A stretch of DNA of 62,906 nt from Bacteroidales bacterium (lineage in GTDB: Bacteria; Bacteroidota; Bacteroidia; Bacteroidales; Rikenellaceae): the NCBI GenBank assembly GCA_949419965.1, contig CASPAC010000006.1, positions 1 through 62,906 on the forward strand. The letters are read 5' to 3'. The notes beneath the pieces were generated by a model. That model searched no databases, was not told the origin of the DNA, and saw only the letters and a program-made list of their open reading frames with translations. Within the stretch, counting starts at the first letter, position 1. Each line of letters starts with the position of its first letter. This document shows positions 8,137 to 18,050 of the stretch, in pieces. Made by a program: the position numbers and the translations under genes.

Positions 8137-10275
8137 CTATTTCTTCCCGCCGACAAGCGTCATTTCGTCGAGCAGCCAACCGGCACCGGCGAACTTGTCG
8201 ATGATGAAGAGCACGTAACGGACATCGACGGAGATGGTACGCTGCAACTCGGGCTCGAACGCCACGTCGCCCGACATGGCCTCCCAGTTGCCGTCGAACG
8301 CCAGGCCAACCAGCTCGCCGCGGGCATTCATCACCGGCGAACCGGAGTTGCCGCCCGTGATGTCGCAGTCGGCGAGGAAAGCGACGGGCAGCTCGCCCTG
8401 CTTGTTGGCATAACGGCCGAAGTCGCGCACAGCATAGAGTTCCTTGAGTTTCGCAGGCACGGTGAACTCGGCGGGGTTCTTCGGGTCCTCCTTCTCCATC
8501 ACGCCCTTGAGCGTCGTATAATGGTTGTAGCGGATTCCGTCGGCCGGATTGTAGGGCAGCACGCGGCCGTAGGTCAGACGCAGCGTGAAGTTGGCGTCCG
8601 AAGCCCACGCTTTGGCAGGATTCTGCAACATCAGACCGGCCACATACTTACGGCTGCCCTCGGAGAGGCGGTCGTAGGCATCGCCCCGGGCATCCGACAA
8701 CTCCTTGTAGAGCTCCCGCACCGAATTGGCCAGCACGACGGCCGGATCGGCCGCCACCTTCTCGGGCGAATAATCGTCGATCAACGCCATGACCCGCTCC
8801 TCCGAAGCGAAGATCGAATTGTCGTAGAGCCAATCGACATAAGCATCGGTGTCGCCGCCGAACTGCTTGTCCACGATCCCGGCATAGAACGACGGCAGCT
8901 TCGCCATGTTCTCGCGTGCGATCTGCAACATGCGTTTGGCCACCTTGCGGTCGGTCGGCGCATTGTAATCCTTGTACCACTTGGCCATCGCCTTGCGGGC
9001 ATTTTCGGGTTCCTTGATTTCGGGCATGGGAGCCGACTGCCGCGTGAAGGAGAGTGCGGGCGTCAGCAACTCGATACCGCGCAGGAAAGCCTCGGAAAGG
9101 TACTGCAGGCCGGCCGAAGGAACCTCCAGCGTCTCGTAGGCACCGCGGATTTTTGACAAGGCATCCATATATCCCTCCTCGGGCAGCGTATGCTGCCGGG
9201 CCCAAGCCTGGAAAGCGGCCTCCTGCTCCTGCTTGCGCTCCTTGACGCGGAGTTTCTCGATGCCGCGCGACATGCCGATCGAATTCTTCCAGTAGTTGGA
9301 CGAACCGGCGTACTTCGAAGCATACTGGATGCGCACCTTGTCGCTGGCCAGCATGTCTTCCCACAAGATGGCCTGGCGCTCGCCGCGGATGAAGATGCGC
9401 TGCGGATTGGAGATGCGCAGCATGTTGTCGATCTCGTAAGAAGTGGCATAGCGCTGCGTAGAACCGGGGAAGCCCATGATCATGGCGAAATCGCCCTCGT
9501 CGACGCCGTCGAGCGACACCTTCAGATATTTGTCGGCCTTATAGGGGCGGTTTTCGGGCGAATAGTCGGCCGGTTTGTTGTCGGGACCCGCATAGACGCG
9601 GAAAATCGAGAAATCGCCCGTATGTCGGGGCCACATCCAGTTGTCGGTGTCGCCGCCGAACTTGCCGATCGACTGGGGAGGAGTTCCCACCAGACGCACG
9701 TCGCGGAACTGCTCGACCACGAAAGCGAAAAACTGGTTGCCCTCGAAGAAAGGTTCGATCTGGATCTGCATGCCGGGATTCTCCTCGGAGAGCCGGTCGG
9801 CCAACGCCTTGATGTTCTCCGACGTGATTTCCTCGTACTCCTTCTGTCCGGCGATCGACGGCACGTTGCCGATGACCTCGGACGTAACGTCCATGATCTT
9901 GCGGATGAAACGCACGCTCAACCCGGGCGCCGGCAGCTCCTCGGCCTGCGACATGGCCCAGAAACCGTTCTTCAGGTAGTCGTGCTCGACGGACGAAAGA
10001 GCCTGGATCGACCCGAAGCCGCAGTGGTGGTTGGTGAACAGAAGTCCTTCGGCCGAGACGATCTCGCCCGTGCAACCGCCGCCGAAGATGACGATCGCAT
10101 CCTTCAACGACGACTTGTTGATGCTGTAGATCTCCTCGGCGGAGAGTTTGCACCCGCGTTCCTTCATGTTTCTGATGTTCATTTTCTGAAGGTAGGGCAG
10201 CATCCACATACCCTCGTCGGCCAAGGCCGAAGCCGACACGCACAGTGCGGCGAAAAGCATAAAGAGTCTCTTCAT
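8137..10275 (-). CDS. S46 family dipeptidyl-peptidase, DPP7-like
   Basis: A secreted or periplasmic serine exopeptidase that removes N-terminal dipeptides in Bacteroidetes peptide catabolism. A signal peptide covers residues 1-18 (cut near ALA-DEG). The catalytic histidine is in TNHHCG (residues 81-86), an Asp candidate is in the block DNWMWPRHTGDFS, and the nucleophile is S644 in GGNSGSPV. The residue 18 after the Ser is Gly (G662, in FDGNWE). In Porphyromonas enzymes Gly at this place marks DPP7 (hydrophobic P1) and Arg marks DPP11 (acidic P1), so DPP7-type specificity is inferred. The start MKRLFMLF at 10275 is chosen over an upstream in-frame codon because it yields a clean signal peptide. 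Length is 712 aa, as usual. Confidence 0.93.
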   Translation of the reverse strand: MKRLFMLFAALCVSASALADEGMWMLPYLQKMNIRNMKERGCKLSAEEIYSINKSSLKDAIVIFGGGCTGEIVSAEGLLFTNHHCGFGSIQALSSVEHDYLKNGFWAMSQAEELPAPGLSVRFIRKIMDVTSEVIGNVPSIAGQKEYEEITSENIKALADRLSEENPGMQIQIEPFFEGNQFFAFVVEQFRDVRLVGTPPQSIGKFGGDTDNWMWPRHTGDFSIFRVYAGPDNKPADYSPENRPYKADKYLKVSLDGVDEGDFAMIMGFPGSTQRYATSYEIDNMLRISNPQRIFIRGERQAILWEDMLASDKVRIQYASKYAGSSNYWKNSIGMSRGIEKLRVKERKQEQEAAFQAWARQHTLPEEGYMDALSKIRGAYETLEVPSAGLQYLSEAFLRGIELLTPALSFTRQSAPMPEIKEPENARKAMAKWYKDYNAPTDRKVAKRMLQIARENMAKLPSFYAGIVDKQFGGDTDAYVDWLYDNSIFASEERVMALIDDYSPEKVAADPAVVLANSVRELYKELSDARGDAYDRLSEGSRKYVAGLMLQNPAKAWASDANFTLRLTYGRVLPYNPADGIRYNHYTTLKGVMEKEDPKNPAEFTVPAKLKELYAVRDFGRYANKQGELPVAFLADCDITGGNSGSPVMNARGELVGLAFDGNWEAMSGDVAFEPELQRTISVDVRYVLFIIDKFAGAGWLLDEMTLVGGKK

Positions 10276-10450
10276 GGTTCGGAAATATTTTTGAATCTTG
10301 TTTTTCGTTATCCCGTTCTTGCCGGAAGTCCGTTTGCGGGCCGCCGGCTCGGAATGTACGGCCGGTCGGAATCCGGAAAAGACCGGCCCGCAACCCGCGC
10401 TTTCCATCGGTTCCGAATCTAACAACGGAATAGCGGGCCTTCCTATTATA

Positions 10451-11392
10451 TTATCGGATCGCGATCATGTTCAATATGGAGCGCTCGGCCTTGCGGCGCA
10501 CCTCCTCGTCGAGCACGATTTCGGGCGATTCGTTTTCCAGACACGCGATGATGTTTTCCAATGTCACCATCTTCATATAACGGCAATTGTTGCAGCCGCA
10601 ACTCTCGTCGTCCGGTGGCGCCGGGATGAAATGCTTTTCAGGATAGCGCCGCTGCATCTCCGCCAGGATTCCGGCTTCCGTCACCACAATGAATTCTTGG
10701 GCGCCGCTCTTGCCGCAATAGTCGAGAATAGCCGCCGTGGAACCCACGAAATCGGCCGTCTCAACGATATAGGCCCGGCACTCGGGATGGGCCACCACCC
10801 GGGCCTCGGGATGCTCCCGCTTGAGAGCCAGCAGCCGTTCGAGCGAAAACTCCTCGTGAACATGGCAGGCACCGTCCCACAACACCATGTTTTCCCGGCC
10901 GGTCAGCTTCCGGATGTAGGAACCCAGGTTCCGGTCGGGAGCGAAGATGATCGGCTGCTCCTCGGGAATCGAGCGCACGACCTGCAGCGCGTTGGACGAA
11001 GTGCAGCAGACATCTGTCAAAGCCTTGACTTCCACCGTAGTATTGACATAGGAAACCACCTTGTGGCCCGGATATTTCGCCTTGAAAGCGGCCAATGCGG
11101 CGGCATCGCACGACTCGGCCAGCGAGCAGCCCGCCTCGCGACACGGGATCAGCACCTTCTTGTCGGGGCAGAGCACCTTGGCCGTCTCGGCCATGAAGTG
11201 GACACCGGCGAAAAGGATGATTTCGGCATCGACCGACTGTGCTTCGATCGCCAGCGCCAGCGAATCGCCGAGGAAGTCGGCTGCGCGCTGTACTTCGGGC
11301 AACGTATAGTAGTGCGCGAGGATCACCGCCTTTTTCTTGCGCTTCAGCTCTTCGATGCGATGACTTAACGCTTCCGTCTTATCGGCATTCAT
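10451..11392 (-). CDS. nadA: Quinolinate synthase A
   Basis: Condenses iminoaspartate with dihydroxyacetone phosphate to quinolinate in de novo NAD synthesis. The 313-aa protein shows the family blocks ILAHYYTLPEVQ near residue 24, DFLGDSLALA, and GVHFMAETAKVL. The [4Fe-4S] ligand cysteines are expected in the CCTSSNA block, AHPEC and the C-terminal CGCNNCRYMKM. nadB and nadC are not in the window. The next gene downstream on the same strand is the peptidase, 175 bp away, and no separate promoter was seen for that peptidase. Confidence 0.95.
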   Translation of the reverse strand: MNADKTEALSHRIEELKRKKKAVILAHYYTLPEVQRAADFLGDSLALAIEAQSVDAEIILFAGVHFMAETAKVLCPDKKVLIPCREAGCSLAESCDAAALAAFKAKYPGHKVVSYVNTTVEVKALTDVCCTSSNALQVVRSIPEEQPIIFAPDRNLGSYIRKLTGRENMVLWDGACHVHEEFSLERLLALKREHPEARVVAHPECRAYIVETADFVGSTAAILDYCGKSGAQEFIVVTEAGILAEMQRRYPEKHFIPAPPDDESCGCNNCRYMKMVTLENIIACLENESPEIVLDEEVRRKAERSILNMIAIR

Positions 11393-11780
11393 GTTTTTAT
11401 TTTTTAATTTAATATATGAATTAATTAAATATAATGAATATATAATAGCTGTTCATGATGTTGACAACTCGGAGCTGTTTGCCTTTATCTACAATTTATT
11501 TTTTTATTGTTTATTACTTACGTTCATTTTTATCTGAAAATCAGATGGATGAAAAAGAAATAAATAGTTGTTGAAAGCTGTTTTCAACAAATCGACAACT
11601 CAAAATTATTCACATTCCGACCTGTTTCCGGGGGTGTTCCGCTGCCGATAAAAAGGCAGAACTATTTTTGGAAAAAGCGGAATTTTGTATACGGGTTCTG
11701 CGGAAGCGGAAAACAAAATTCCGGAGCGTGAAGTTTTAAAGATTTATGAAAGAGTTATCGACCGTTCGGCAGCGGGTTTT
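11393..11780. other. AT-rich intergenic region with DnaA-box-like sequences
   Basis: 388 bp between nadA and mrp, both on the minus strand. The first 55 bp are almost pure A/T. TTATCTACA (11485-11493) and TTATTCACA (11606-11614) each match the DnaA box TTATCCACA at 8 of 9 positions. Weaker 7-of-9 words such as TTTTCAACA occur at 11581. There is an inverted TTGTTGAAA/TTTTCAACAA pair near 11568-11590. It may be an alternative origin candidate or simply the nadA upstream region. I saw no TAnnTTTG box for nadA here. Confidence 0.35.
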
Positions 11781-12833
11781 TCAACTGCTTTTCATCACTT
11801 TTTCAACAATCCGTTCGGCGATGCTGCGATAGGATGCTTCCACCCGCGGATCGATGGCCGCGGCGGGGTGTCCCTCGTCGGAACCCTCCATGATGGAGCG
11901 TACGATGGGTATTTCGCCCAGGAAGTCCACGCCGTTTTCCTCGGCGAATTTCCGGGCTCCGCCTTTGCCGAAAAGATAGTAGCGGTTGTCGGGCAGTTCT
12001 TCGGGCGTGAACCAGGCCATGTTTTCGATGACGCCGGCCACCGGGATGTTCACATTGGGGTTGCGGAACATCTCCACGCCGCGCAGCACGTCGGCCACGG
12101 CCACCTGCTGGGGCGTCGAAACGATCACCGCCGAATCGATTTTGAGTTCGCCGATGATCGAAAGGTGGATGTCGCCCGTGCCCGGGGGCAGGTCGGCCAG
12201 CAGAAAGTCGAGCGTGCCCCAACGGGTCTGGTGGATCATCTGCTTGAGGGCGTTCACCGCCATGGCACCGCGCCACAGCAGGGCGTCGGTCGGTTTGATG
12301 AAGAAGCCGATCGACATCAGCGCTATGTCCATCGACCCGGCCGGAACGATGCGGTCCTGACCCTCTTCCTGCACGGCATCCGGCAGATAATCTTCCACAC
12401 CGAACATCTTGGGTTGCGAGGGGCCGTAGATGTCGGCGTCGAGAATGCCTACCCGGAAGCCCATGTTTCGCAGTGCGACGGCCAGGTTGGCCGTCACGGT
12501 CGACTTGCCTACGCCGCCTTTGCCCGAAGCGACGGCGATTACGTGGGCGATGCCGCCCGTGGTGGTGGTCTCCTTGGGTTCGGGACGCGGCGGACGCCCG
12601 CCTTCCTTGATGGTCACAAGAATTTCAGCTTGCGGAAAGCGTTCTTTAAGAAGGGCCTCCGCCTGGTTTTTGATTTTCGTTGCAAAGGGGTCGCGTGTCT
12701 TCGCGAAGCGCAGTACCACGGTAGCTTTGTCGGGCGTCGCCGCGATGTGTTCGATGAAGCCGCACGTCACGATGTCTTCGCCGGTTTCGGGATGGACCAC
12801 AGCGGCGAGCAGCCGTTTGATTTCGTTTTCCAT
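11781..12833 (-). CDS. Mrp/NBP35-family iron-sulfur carrier ATPase (ApbC-like)
   Basis: A deviant-Walker P-loop ATPase thought to bind and pass on [4Fe-4S] clusters in the cytoplasm. The 350-aa product has an N-terminal DUF59/MIP18-like domain (residues 1-80). The P-loop is SGKGGVGKST, followed by DADIYGPSQPKMFG and ADLPPGTGD, all strong Mrp signatures. The CxxC that many Mrp proteins carry after VIENM is absent: the sequence reads ENMAWFTPEELPDN. The start MENEIKRLL at 12833 fits the DUF59 boundary better than an upstream in-frame codon. ParA and MinD are distant relatives, but the DUF59 domain and motifs place this in Mrp. Confidence 0.93.
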   Translation of the reverse strand: MENEIKRLLAAVVHPETGEDIVTCGFIEHIAATPDKATVVLRFAKTRDPFATKIKNQAEALLKERFPQAEILVTIKEGGRPPRPEPKETTTTGGIAHVIAVASGKGGVGKSTVTANLAVALRNMGFRVGILDADIYGPSQPKMFGVEDYLPDAVQEEGQDRIVPAGSMDIALMSIGFFIKPTDALLWRGAMAVNALKQMIHQTRWGTLDFLLADLPPGTGDIHLSIIGELKIDSAVIVSTPQQVAVADVLRGVEMFRNPNVNIPVAGVIENMAWFTPEELPDNRYYLFGKGGARKFAEENGVDFLGEIPIVRSIMEGSDEGHPAAAIDPRVEASYRSIAERIVEKVMKSS

Positions 12834-12911
12834 GATTTGAGAGTCTTCTTCCGCATAGATAACCCGCCGATGGCAAGTCCGAACGCATTCGTGCTTTGCC
12901 GCGGCGAAGTT

Positions 12912-13021
12912 TATCTTCTGCAAAGATAGCGCATGTAGGAGGCAGTAGCAAATTTATTCGCCGTCGTACGATCTATCTTTTACAAAGGTAGCGTAAGCCG
13001 GGCGCAATGCCAAATTTATTT
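12912..13021 (-). promoter_or_regulatory. Two diverged tandem copies of a promoter-bearing segment upstream of mrp
   Basis: Two about 49-bp units (12912-12960 and 12972-13021) share the pattern TATCTTNTNCAAAGNTAGCG followed by a CAAATTTATT end. On the minus strand they hold TATCTTTG (12928-12921) and TACCTTTG (about 12990-12983), both TAnnTTTG boxes facing mrp. The rest of the 378-bp gap shows no convincing gene; a 74-codon minus frame across it overlaps the promoters. Confidence 0.5.
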
Positions 13022-13190
13022 GGGCCGGGACCGATTTGTCGGTCGGATTGGTGCCGGACGGCGGATCGGGCTCTGTTTTCATGCTGCACGTCGCCGCAAT
13101 GTTGCCGATTATTGTTATCTTTGACTCCGTCTTAGATACTCCCGCCTCGGGAATGCTCAAATAAATTTGGTATTCCACTCGGCTTATTCG

Positions 13191-13198
13191 TATCTTTG
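13191..13198 (+). promoter_or_regulatory. GH95 gene promoter -7 box
   Basis: TATCTTTG, 13 nt before the ATG at 13212, preceded by CGGCTTATTCG, a sequence also found in front of queD. Confidence 0.65.
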
Positions 13199-13211
13199 TT
13201 CAAATATAGAT

Positions 13212-15704
13212 ATGTACCGTATTAAAATCAGCCGATATTTTTGTTGTTTGTGGACGGGTCTGACCGTCGCGACGACCGCCACCGCTGCGGAACCCGATCT
13301 GAAACTGCATTACGACGCTCCGGCCCGGGTATGGGAGGAGGCTTTGCCGCTGGGCAACGGCCGGTTGGGCGCCATGGTCTTCGGCGATCCGCAGCACGAG
13401 CGGTTCCAGCTCAACGAGGAGACCGTCTGGGGCGGTTCGCCCTACAACAACACCAATCCCGCGGCCCGCGAGGCGCTGCCGGAGATCCGCCGCCTGATTT
13501 TCGAGGGCCGCAACCGCGAGGCGCAGGCGCTGTGCGGGCCCGCCATCTGTTCGCCGACCGGCGCCAACGGCATGCCCTATCAGACGGTGGGGTCGTTGTG
13601 CCTCGATTTCGACATTATCGGCGATTGCCACGACTATTATCGCGAGTTGGATATCGACAGAGCCGTGGCCACCACCCGTTTTTCGGCCGGGGGCGTCACC
13701 TATCTCCGCCAGGCGTTCGTCTCTTTCGATGAGCAGCTGTTGATCGTGCGGCTTACGGCCTCGAAACGGGGAAGCATTTCGTTTTCGGCCCGTTACGATA
13801 CGCCTTTCACCTCCGGAGTCTCCCGTTTTTCGGCCGGCAGCGAACTTCGGCTCGACGGCCGGGCCGACGATCACGAGGGCATCGAGGGCAAGGTGCGTTT
13901 CACGGCCATCGCCCGCATCGAGTCCGCGGGCGGCAAGATCGCTGCGTCGGCTGACGGTTCCGTGCAGGTCCGCCATGCCGACGAGGTGATTCTGCGTGTG
14001 TCGATCGGCACCAATTTCCGCAACTACAAGGATGTTTCGGGCGATGCCGTGGCAACGGCACGCGCATATCTGGACCATGCGACGGCTTCGTTCCCTGCGT
14101 CGCTGCGCCGTCACGAAGCGTGCTATCGGCGTTATTTCCGCCGGGTTTCGCTCGACTTGGGGCGTACGCCGCAGGCCGACAAGCCCACCGATGTGCGGAT
14201 CGGCGAGTTCGCCGCCGAGTCCGATCCGCACCTGGCAGCGCTCTATTTCCAGTTCGGGCGTTATCTGCTCATCTGTTCTTCGCAGCCGGGCGGACAGGCG
14301 GCCAACCTGCAAGGTATCTGGAACGAGCGGCGCCTTGCCCCGTGGGACGGGAAATACACCACCGACATCAACGTGGAGATGAACTACTGGCCTGCCGAGA
14401 CCACCAACCTGGCCGAGATGCACGAGCCGTTCATCGACCTCGTCGCCCGTACCGCCGAGCAGGGCCGGGCTTCGGCGGCCATGTACGGCTGCCGGGGCTG
14501 GACGCTCCACCACAATACCGACATCTGGTGTTCGACCGGCGCCGTCGACGGACCCAAATACGGCATATGGCCCACCTGCAACGCCTGGTTCTGCCAGCAT
14601 CTGTGGGACCGTTATCTCTTTTCCGGCGACGAACGGTATCTGGCGCAGGTCTATCCCTTGATGCGCGACGCCTGCCGGTTCTATTTCGATTTTCTGGTGA
14701 CCGATCCCCGCTTCGGCTATCTCGTGGCGGCACCTTCCTACTCGCCCGAGAACGCTCCTCGGGTCGACGGCCGGCGCGACTTCGTGATCGTAGCCGGCGC
14801 TACGATGGACAACATGCTGCTGCACGATCTGTTCAGCAATACGTTGGAGGCTGCCGCGGTCGTGGGCGAAACGCCCGCTTTCGCCGACAGCCTGCGGTCG
14901 GTACTCGGACGCCTGGCTCCCATGCGGGTGGGGCGTTGGGGCCAGTTGCAGGAGTGGCTCGAAGACTGGGACGACCCGCAGGACCGCCACCGTCATACGT
15001 CGCATCTGTGGGGTCTCTATCCCGGACGGCAGATTACCGATGCTTCGCCGGCGCTGATGGAAGCGGCCCGCACTACGCTGCACGGCCGCGGCGACCACTC
15101 GACGGGATGGTCCATGGGGTGGAAAGTCTGTTTCTGGGCCCGGCTGCTCGACGGCAATCATGCCGCCGGGTTGATTGCCGAACAGCTGCGTCCCGCCACC
15201 GATGCGCGCGGTCAGAACGGCGGCACCTATCCCAACCTTTTCGACGCCCATCCGCCGTTCCAGATCGACGGCAATTTCGGTTGTACGGCCGGCATCGCCG
15301 AGATGCTGGTGCAGAGCCATGCCGGAGCGGTGCACCTCTTGCCGGCCTTGCCCGATGCGTGGGCGCAGGGTTCGGTCGGGGGGCTGCGATGCCGGGGCGG
15401 TTTCGTGCTGGACAACATGACCTGGTGCGACGGTCGCCTCCGCAGTGCCGTGCTGACGTCGACTTCGGGCGGTGTGCTGCGTATCCGCTCGTCCGTGCCG
15501 CTGAGTCTGGGCGGCAAGCGGTTGCAGCCGGTAGCGGGCGACAGCGAATCTCCCAATCCGTTGTTGAGGGCGCAGGCCGTGGCCTTGCCGCTGATCTCCC
15601 CGGAGGCTCCCCGCTGCACGGCGGAGCACCGACCGGCAGATCGGTTTTACGACGTGCCGACCGTTGCCGGCCGATCCTATCGCTTCGACAGCATCGAAGA
15701 GTGA
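13212..15704 (+). CDS. GH95 glycoside hydrolase, probable alpha-1,2-L-fucosidase
   Basis: An exported inverting glycosidase that removes terminal L-fucose (some members act on L-galactose) from host or plant glycans. The 830-aa product starts with a signal peptide (residues 1-27, cut near ATAAEP). The family opening [20 protein letters not shown] follows. The catalytic machinery known for Bifidobacterium AfcA can be placed by motif: an Asn pair in [10 protein letters not shown] (385-394), the acid E513 in SYSPEN, and D686 in FQIDGN. No sulfatase, other GH or SusC/D gene lies beside it, so it is not in an obvious polysaccharide utilisation locus. ATG 13212 is chosen because a longer frame begins upstream of the promoter. 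Confidence 0.94.
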   Translation: MYRIKISRYFCCLWTGLTVATTATAAEPDLKLHYDAPARVWEEALPLGNGRLGAMVFGDPQHERFQLNEETVWGGSPYNNTNPAAREALPEIRRLIFEGRNREAQALCGPAICSPTGANGMPYQTVGSLCLDFDIIGDCHDYYRELDIDRAVATTRFSAGGVTYLRQAFVSFDEQLLIVRLTASKRGSISFSARYDTPFTSGVSRFSAGSELRLDGRADDHEGIEGKVRFTAIARIESAGGKIAASADGSVQVRHADEVILRVSIGTNFRNYKDVSGDAVATARAYLDHATASFPASLRRHEACYRRYFRRVSLDLGRTPQADKPTDVRIGEFAAESDPHLAALYFQFGRYLLICSSQPGGQAANLQGIWNERRLAPWDGKYTTDINVEMNYWPAETTNLAEMHEPFIDLVARTAEQGRASAAMYGCRGWTLHHNTDIWCSTGAVDGPKYGIWPTCNAWFCQHLWDRYLFSGDERYLAQVYPLMRDACRFYFDFLVTDPRFGYLVAAPSYSPENAPRVDGRRDFVIVAGATMDNMLLHDLFSNTLEAAAVVGETPAFADSLRSVLGRLAPMRVGRWGQLQEWLEDWDDPQDRHRHTSHLWGLYPGRQITDASPALMEAARTTLHGRGDHSTGWSMGWKVCFWARLLDGNHAAGLIAEQLRPATDARGQNGGTYPNLFDAHPPFQIDGNFGCTAGIAEMLVQSHAGAVHLLPALPDAWAQGSVGGLRCRGGFVLDNMTWCDGRLRSAVLTSTSGGVLRIRSSVPLSLGGKRLQPVAGDSESPNPLLRAQAVALPLISPEAPRCTAEHRPADRFYDVPTVAGRSYRFDSIEE

Positions 15705-16053
15705 CGGAGTTTCTGTCCGCTTTGTCCGTTCCGCCGCGGCCGGAAAAAAGCTTGCCGGACTTCAGAGCGGTTCGCGCACCCACGGCGTTGGCAGGCTGCG
15801 GCTCCGGAAACCGTAAGCGCTTCGGTGCGCGAATGCTGCGGATTCGGAGAAGATATCATTTCTCATCTATATACTTTGATGTACCGGCGTCCTTGGCCGG
15901 CATGCTGAATCCGTCCGCTGCAACTCGCGGCTATGGCCGCGTATTCAAGTTCCGACCCACCCCCGAACCCCCGCCTCAGGCAGGGGGCTTCTGGCGGAAA
16001 TCCGACAGAAACGAAATTACAGCATTGTTGGTACGACAAGGTATATAATCGTG
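15705..16053. other. Non-coding spacer after the GH95 gene
   Basis: No credible gene. It contains a GC hairpin near 15965-15990 (CCCCCGCCTCAGGCAGGGGG) that may end transcription of the GH95 gene, although no T-run follows. Confidence 0.4.
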
Positions 16054-16076
16054 TATCGTTTTATCGAAAAACGATA
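16054..16076. promoter_or_regulatory. Operator-like TATCG palindromes upstream of sppA
   Basis: TATCGTTTT (16054-16062) and AAAACGATA (16068-16076) form a 9-bp inverted repeat. Nested in it TATCG-AAAAA-CGATA (16062-16076) is a perfect 15-bp palindrome, so three TATCG half-sites are spaced over 23 bp. It lies about 30 bp before the -7 box of sppA, a place typical of a dimeric regulator. The regulator is unknown. Confidence 0.5.
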
Positions 16077-16105
16077 AATTTTATTTGTTTTTCGTAAAAT
16101 CTCAC

Positions 16106-16113
16106 TATCTTTG
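16106..16113 (+). promoter_or_regulatory. sppA promoter -7 box
   Basis: TATCTTTG, giving a leader of about 80 nt before the ATG at 16203. Confidence 0.65.
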
Positions 16114-16202
16114 TCTTACCGAAAGGATTTTACGCCGATTCGCGCGGTTGCGGATCAGCTGCGGAGCACGAAACAAACGAATGCTTTAATATAATAGGTA
16201 TC

Positions 16203-17981
16203 ATGAACTTTTTCAAAACATTTCTCGCATGCGTCCTCGCGTTTTTCGTGGGTTCGTTCATCTCTTCGTTCATGTGGTTCTTCATGGTGATCGTCATGGC
16301 GCTCTCCATGGACACCAACACCGTCTCCGTGCGCGACGGTTCGATTCTCAAGATCGACCTCAGCGAGCAGATCGTCGATTCGCCCGCCTCCGATCCTTTG
16401 GCCGACTTCGATTTCCTCTCCATGCAGTCGACCAGAAAGCTCCCGCTCATGAAGGCCCTGCGCGCCATCGAGGCTGCCAAAGACGACAAGCGCATCGAAG
16501 GCATCTACCTGCGCATGAACGGCGGCGGGGGAGTCGAGGGTTCGGCCCTGCTCGAAGAGCTGCGCGAGGGAATCGTCGATTTCAAGCAGAGCGGCAAGTT
16601 CGTCGTTGCCTACGACGAGGTCTATTCCCAGGGCCGCTACTATCTTGCTTCGGCCGCCGACAGCATCTACCTCCAGCCCCAGGGCGGAATGGACTGGATG
16701 GGTCTCTCGTCCAACGTCATGTTCTTCAAGGGGTTGTTCGACAAGCTCGATGTCCGGGCCGAGGTTTTCCGCCCCACGGCATGCCGCTACAAGTCGGCCG
16801 TCGAGCCCTACATCCTCGACAAGATGTCGTCCGCCAACCGCGAGCAGATGCAGCAGCTCGTCAATTCGTTGTGGAAAACCATCGCCGGCAGCGTTGCCGA
16901 GTCGCGCGGCATCGGGCTCGCCGAGCTGAACCGTCTCGCCGACAACCTCGCGGTCACTTTGCCCGAGGAGGCGTTGGAGAAGCATTTCGTCGACGGACTG
17001 CTCTATGAGGATCAGATGGACGATGTGTTCGCCTCGTTGGGCGTCGAGGCCGGCAAGGACGGCGACTTCCGGTTCGTGTCGTTGGGCGACTATGCTTCGC
17101 AGCTCTCCGCTTCCGGCAGCTCGTCCGCTTCCAAGATCGCCATCGTCTATGCCGAAGGCGAGATCGTCGACGGCGAGGCATCCGCCGGCTCGATCGGGGG
17201 CAATTCGCTGGCCCGCGAACTCGCCGAGGTCCGCGAGGACGACTCCATCGAGGCTGTCGTGCTGCGTGTCAATTCGCCCGGCGGCAGCGCCCTGGCTTCC
17301 GACGTCATCTGGCGCGAGATGGAGCTTCTGAAAGCCGAAAAGCCCGTCGTCGTTTCGATGGGTTCCTATGCGGCCAGCGGCGGCTACTACATCTCGGCTC
17401 CGGCCGACGTTATCGTCGCCGACCGGATGACCCTCACCGGTTCGATCGGGGTCTTCGGCATGTTCCTCGATTACAGCGGTGCCCTGAAGAACAAGCTCGG
17501 CATCACCGTCGACGGCGTGCAGTCCAATGCTTCGGCCGGCATGGGCGAATTCAAGCCGCTCACTCCTGCCGAGCGCGCATGTATCATGCGCGGCGTCGAC
17601 AAGGTCTACGATACCTTTACGTCCTATGTCGCCAAGGGCCGCAACCTGCCGATCGAAAAGGTGCTCGACATCGCCGGCGGCCGCGTATGGTCGGGCGAGG
17701 ATGCCCTCGGCATCGGACTTATCGACACCTACGGCGGTCTGAAGACGGCCATTGCCGTCGCTGCCGACAAAGCCGGGTTGGGCGAGGAGTACCGTGTCGT
17801 GGAGAAGATCGAGCAGCCTACGGGTTTCGCCGCTTTCATCGCTGCACTCGATGCCAAGGTGCGGGCCGCGGTCGCCGCTTCGGGTGCGGGCATCGCAGTC
17901 GAGGATTACGGCCGTATCCGCAAGGCTTTGGGCCGGCAGGGTGTCGTCATGTATTCGCCCTACTGCGTCGAATTGCAGTAG
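16203..17981 (+). CDS. sppA: Signal peptide peptidase SppA, long (67-kDa) type
   Basis: A membrane-anchored Ser/Lys protease that degrades cleaved signal peptides. The 592-aa product has one N-terminal membrane segment (residues 4-36) and two tandem SppA/crotonase-fold halves, as in E. coli SppA. The catalytic dyad is visible by motif: K197 in CRYKSAVEP and S392 in GSYAASGGYYIS. The gene is monocistronic, with a promoter and TATCG operator upstream and a terminator downstream. Confidence 0.95.
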   Translation: MNFFKTFLACVLAFFVGSFISSFMWFFMVIVMALSMDTNTVSVRDGSILKIDLSEQIVDSPASDPLADFDFLSMQSTRKLPLMKALRAIEAAKDDKRIEGIYLRMNGGGGVEGSALLEELREGIVDFKQSGKFVVAYDEVYSQGRYYLASAADSIYLQPQGGMDWMGLSSNVMFFKGLFDKLDVRAEVFRPTACRYKSAVEPYILDKMSSANREQMQQLVNSLWKTIAGSVAESRGIGLAELNRLADNLAVTLPEEALEKHFVDGLLYEDQMDDVFASLGVEAGKDGDFRFVSLGDYASQLSASGSSSASKIAIVYAEGEIVDGEASAGSIGGNSLARELAEVREDDSIEAVVLRVNSPGGSALASDVIWREMELLKAEKPVVVSMGSYAASGGYYISAPADVIVADRMTLTGSIGVFGMFLDYSGALKNKLGITVDGVQSNASAGMGEFKPLTPAERACIMRGVDKVYDTFTSYVAKGRNLPIEKVLDIAGGRVWSGEDALGIGLIDTYGGLKTAIAVAADKAGLGEEYRVVEKIEQPTGFAAFIAALDAKVRAAVAASGAGIAVEDYGRIRKALGRQGVVMYSPYCVELQ

Positions 17982-18014
17982 GCTCCGGCAGACACCGGAT
18001 TCCGAATCATTTGC

Positions 18015-18050
18015 GGGGCGTTTCCTTTCGGAGGGAGCGCCCCGTTCGTT
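18015..18050 (+). terminator. sppA terminator
   Basis: Stem GGGGCG/CGCCCC (18015-18043) enclosing a second TTTCC/GGAGG pairing, followed by GTTCGTTTT. Confidence 0.65.

Noticed and set aside
11781..12833. ParA/Soj partner for the nearby parS sites
   Set aside because: The DUF59 domain and the SGKGGVGKST and PPGTGD motifs identify Mrp, not ParA.
12954..13178. 74-codon minus frame between mrp and the GH95 gene
   Set aside because: It overlaps the promoter duplications for mrp, has no recognisable motif, and its composition follows the intergenic repeats.
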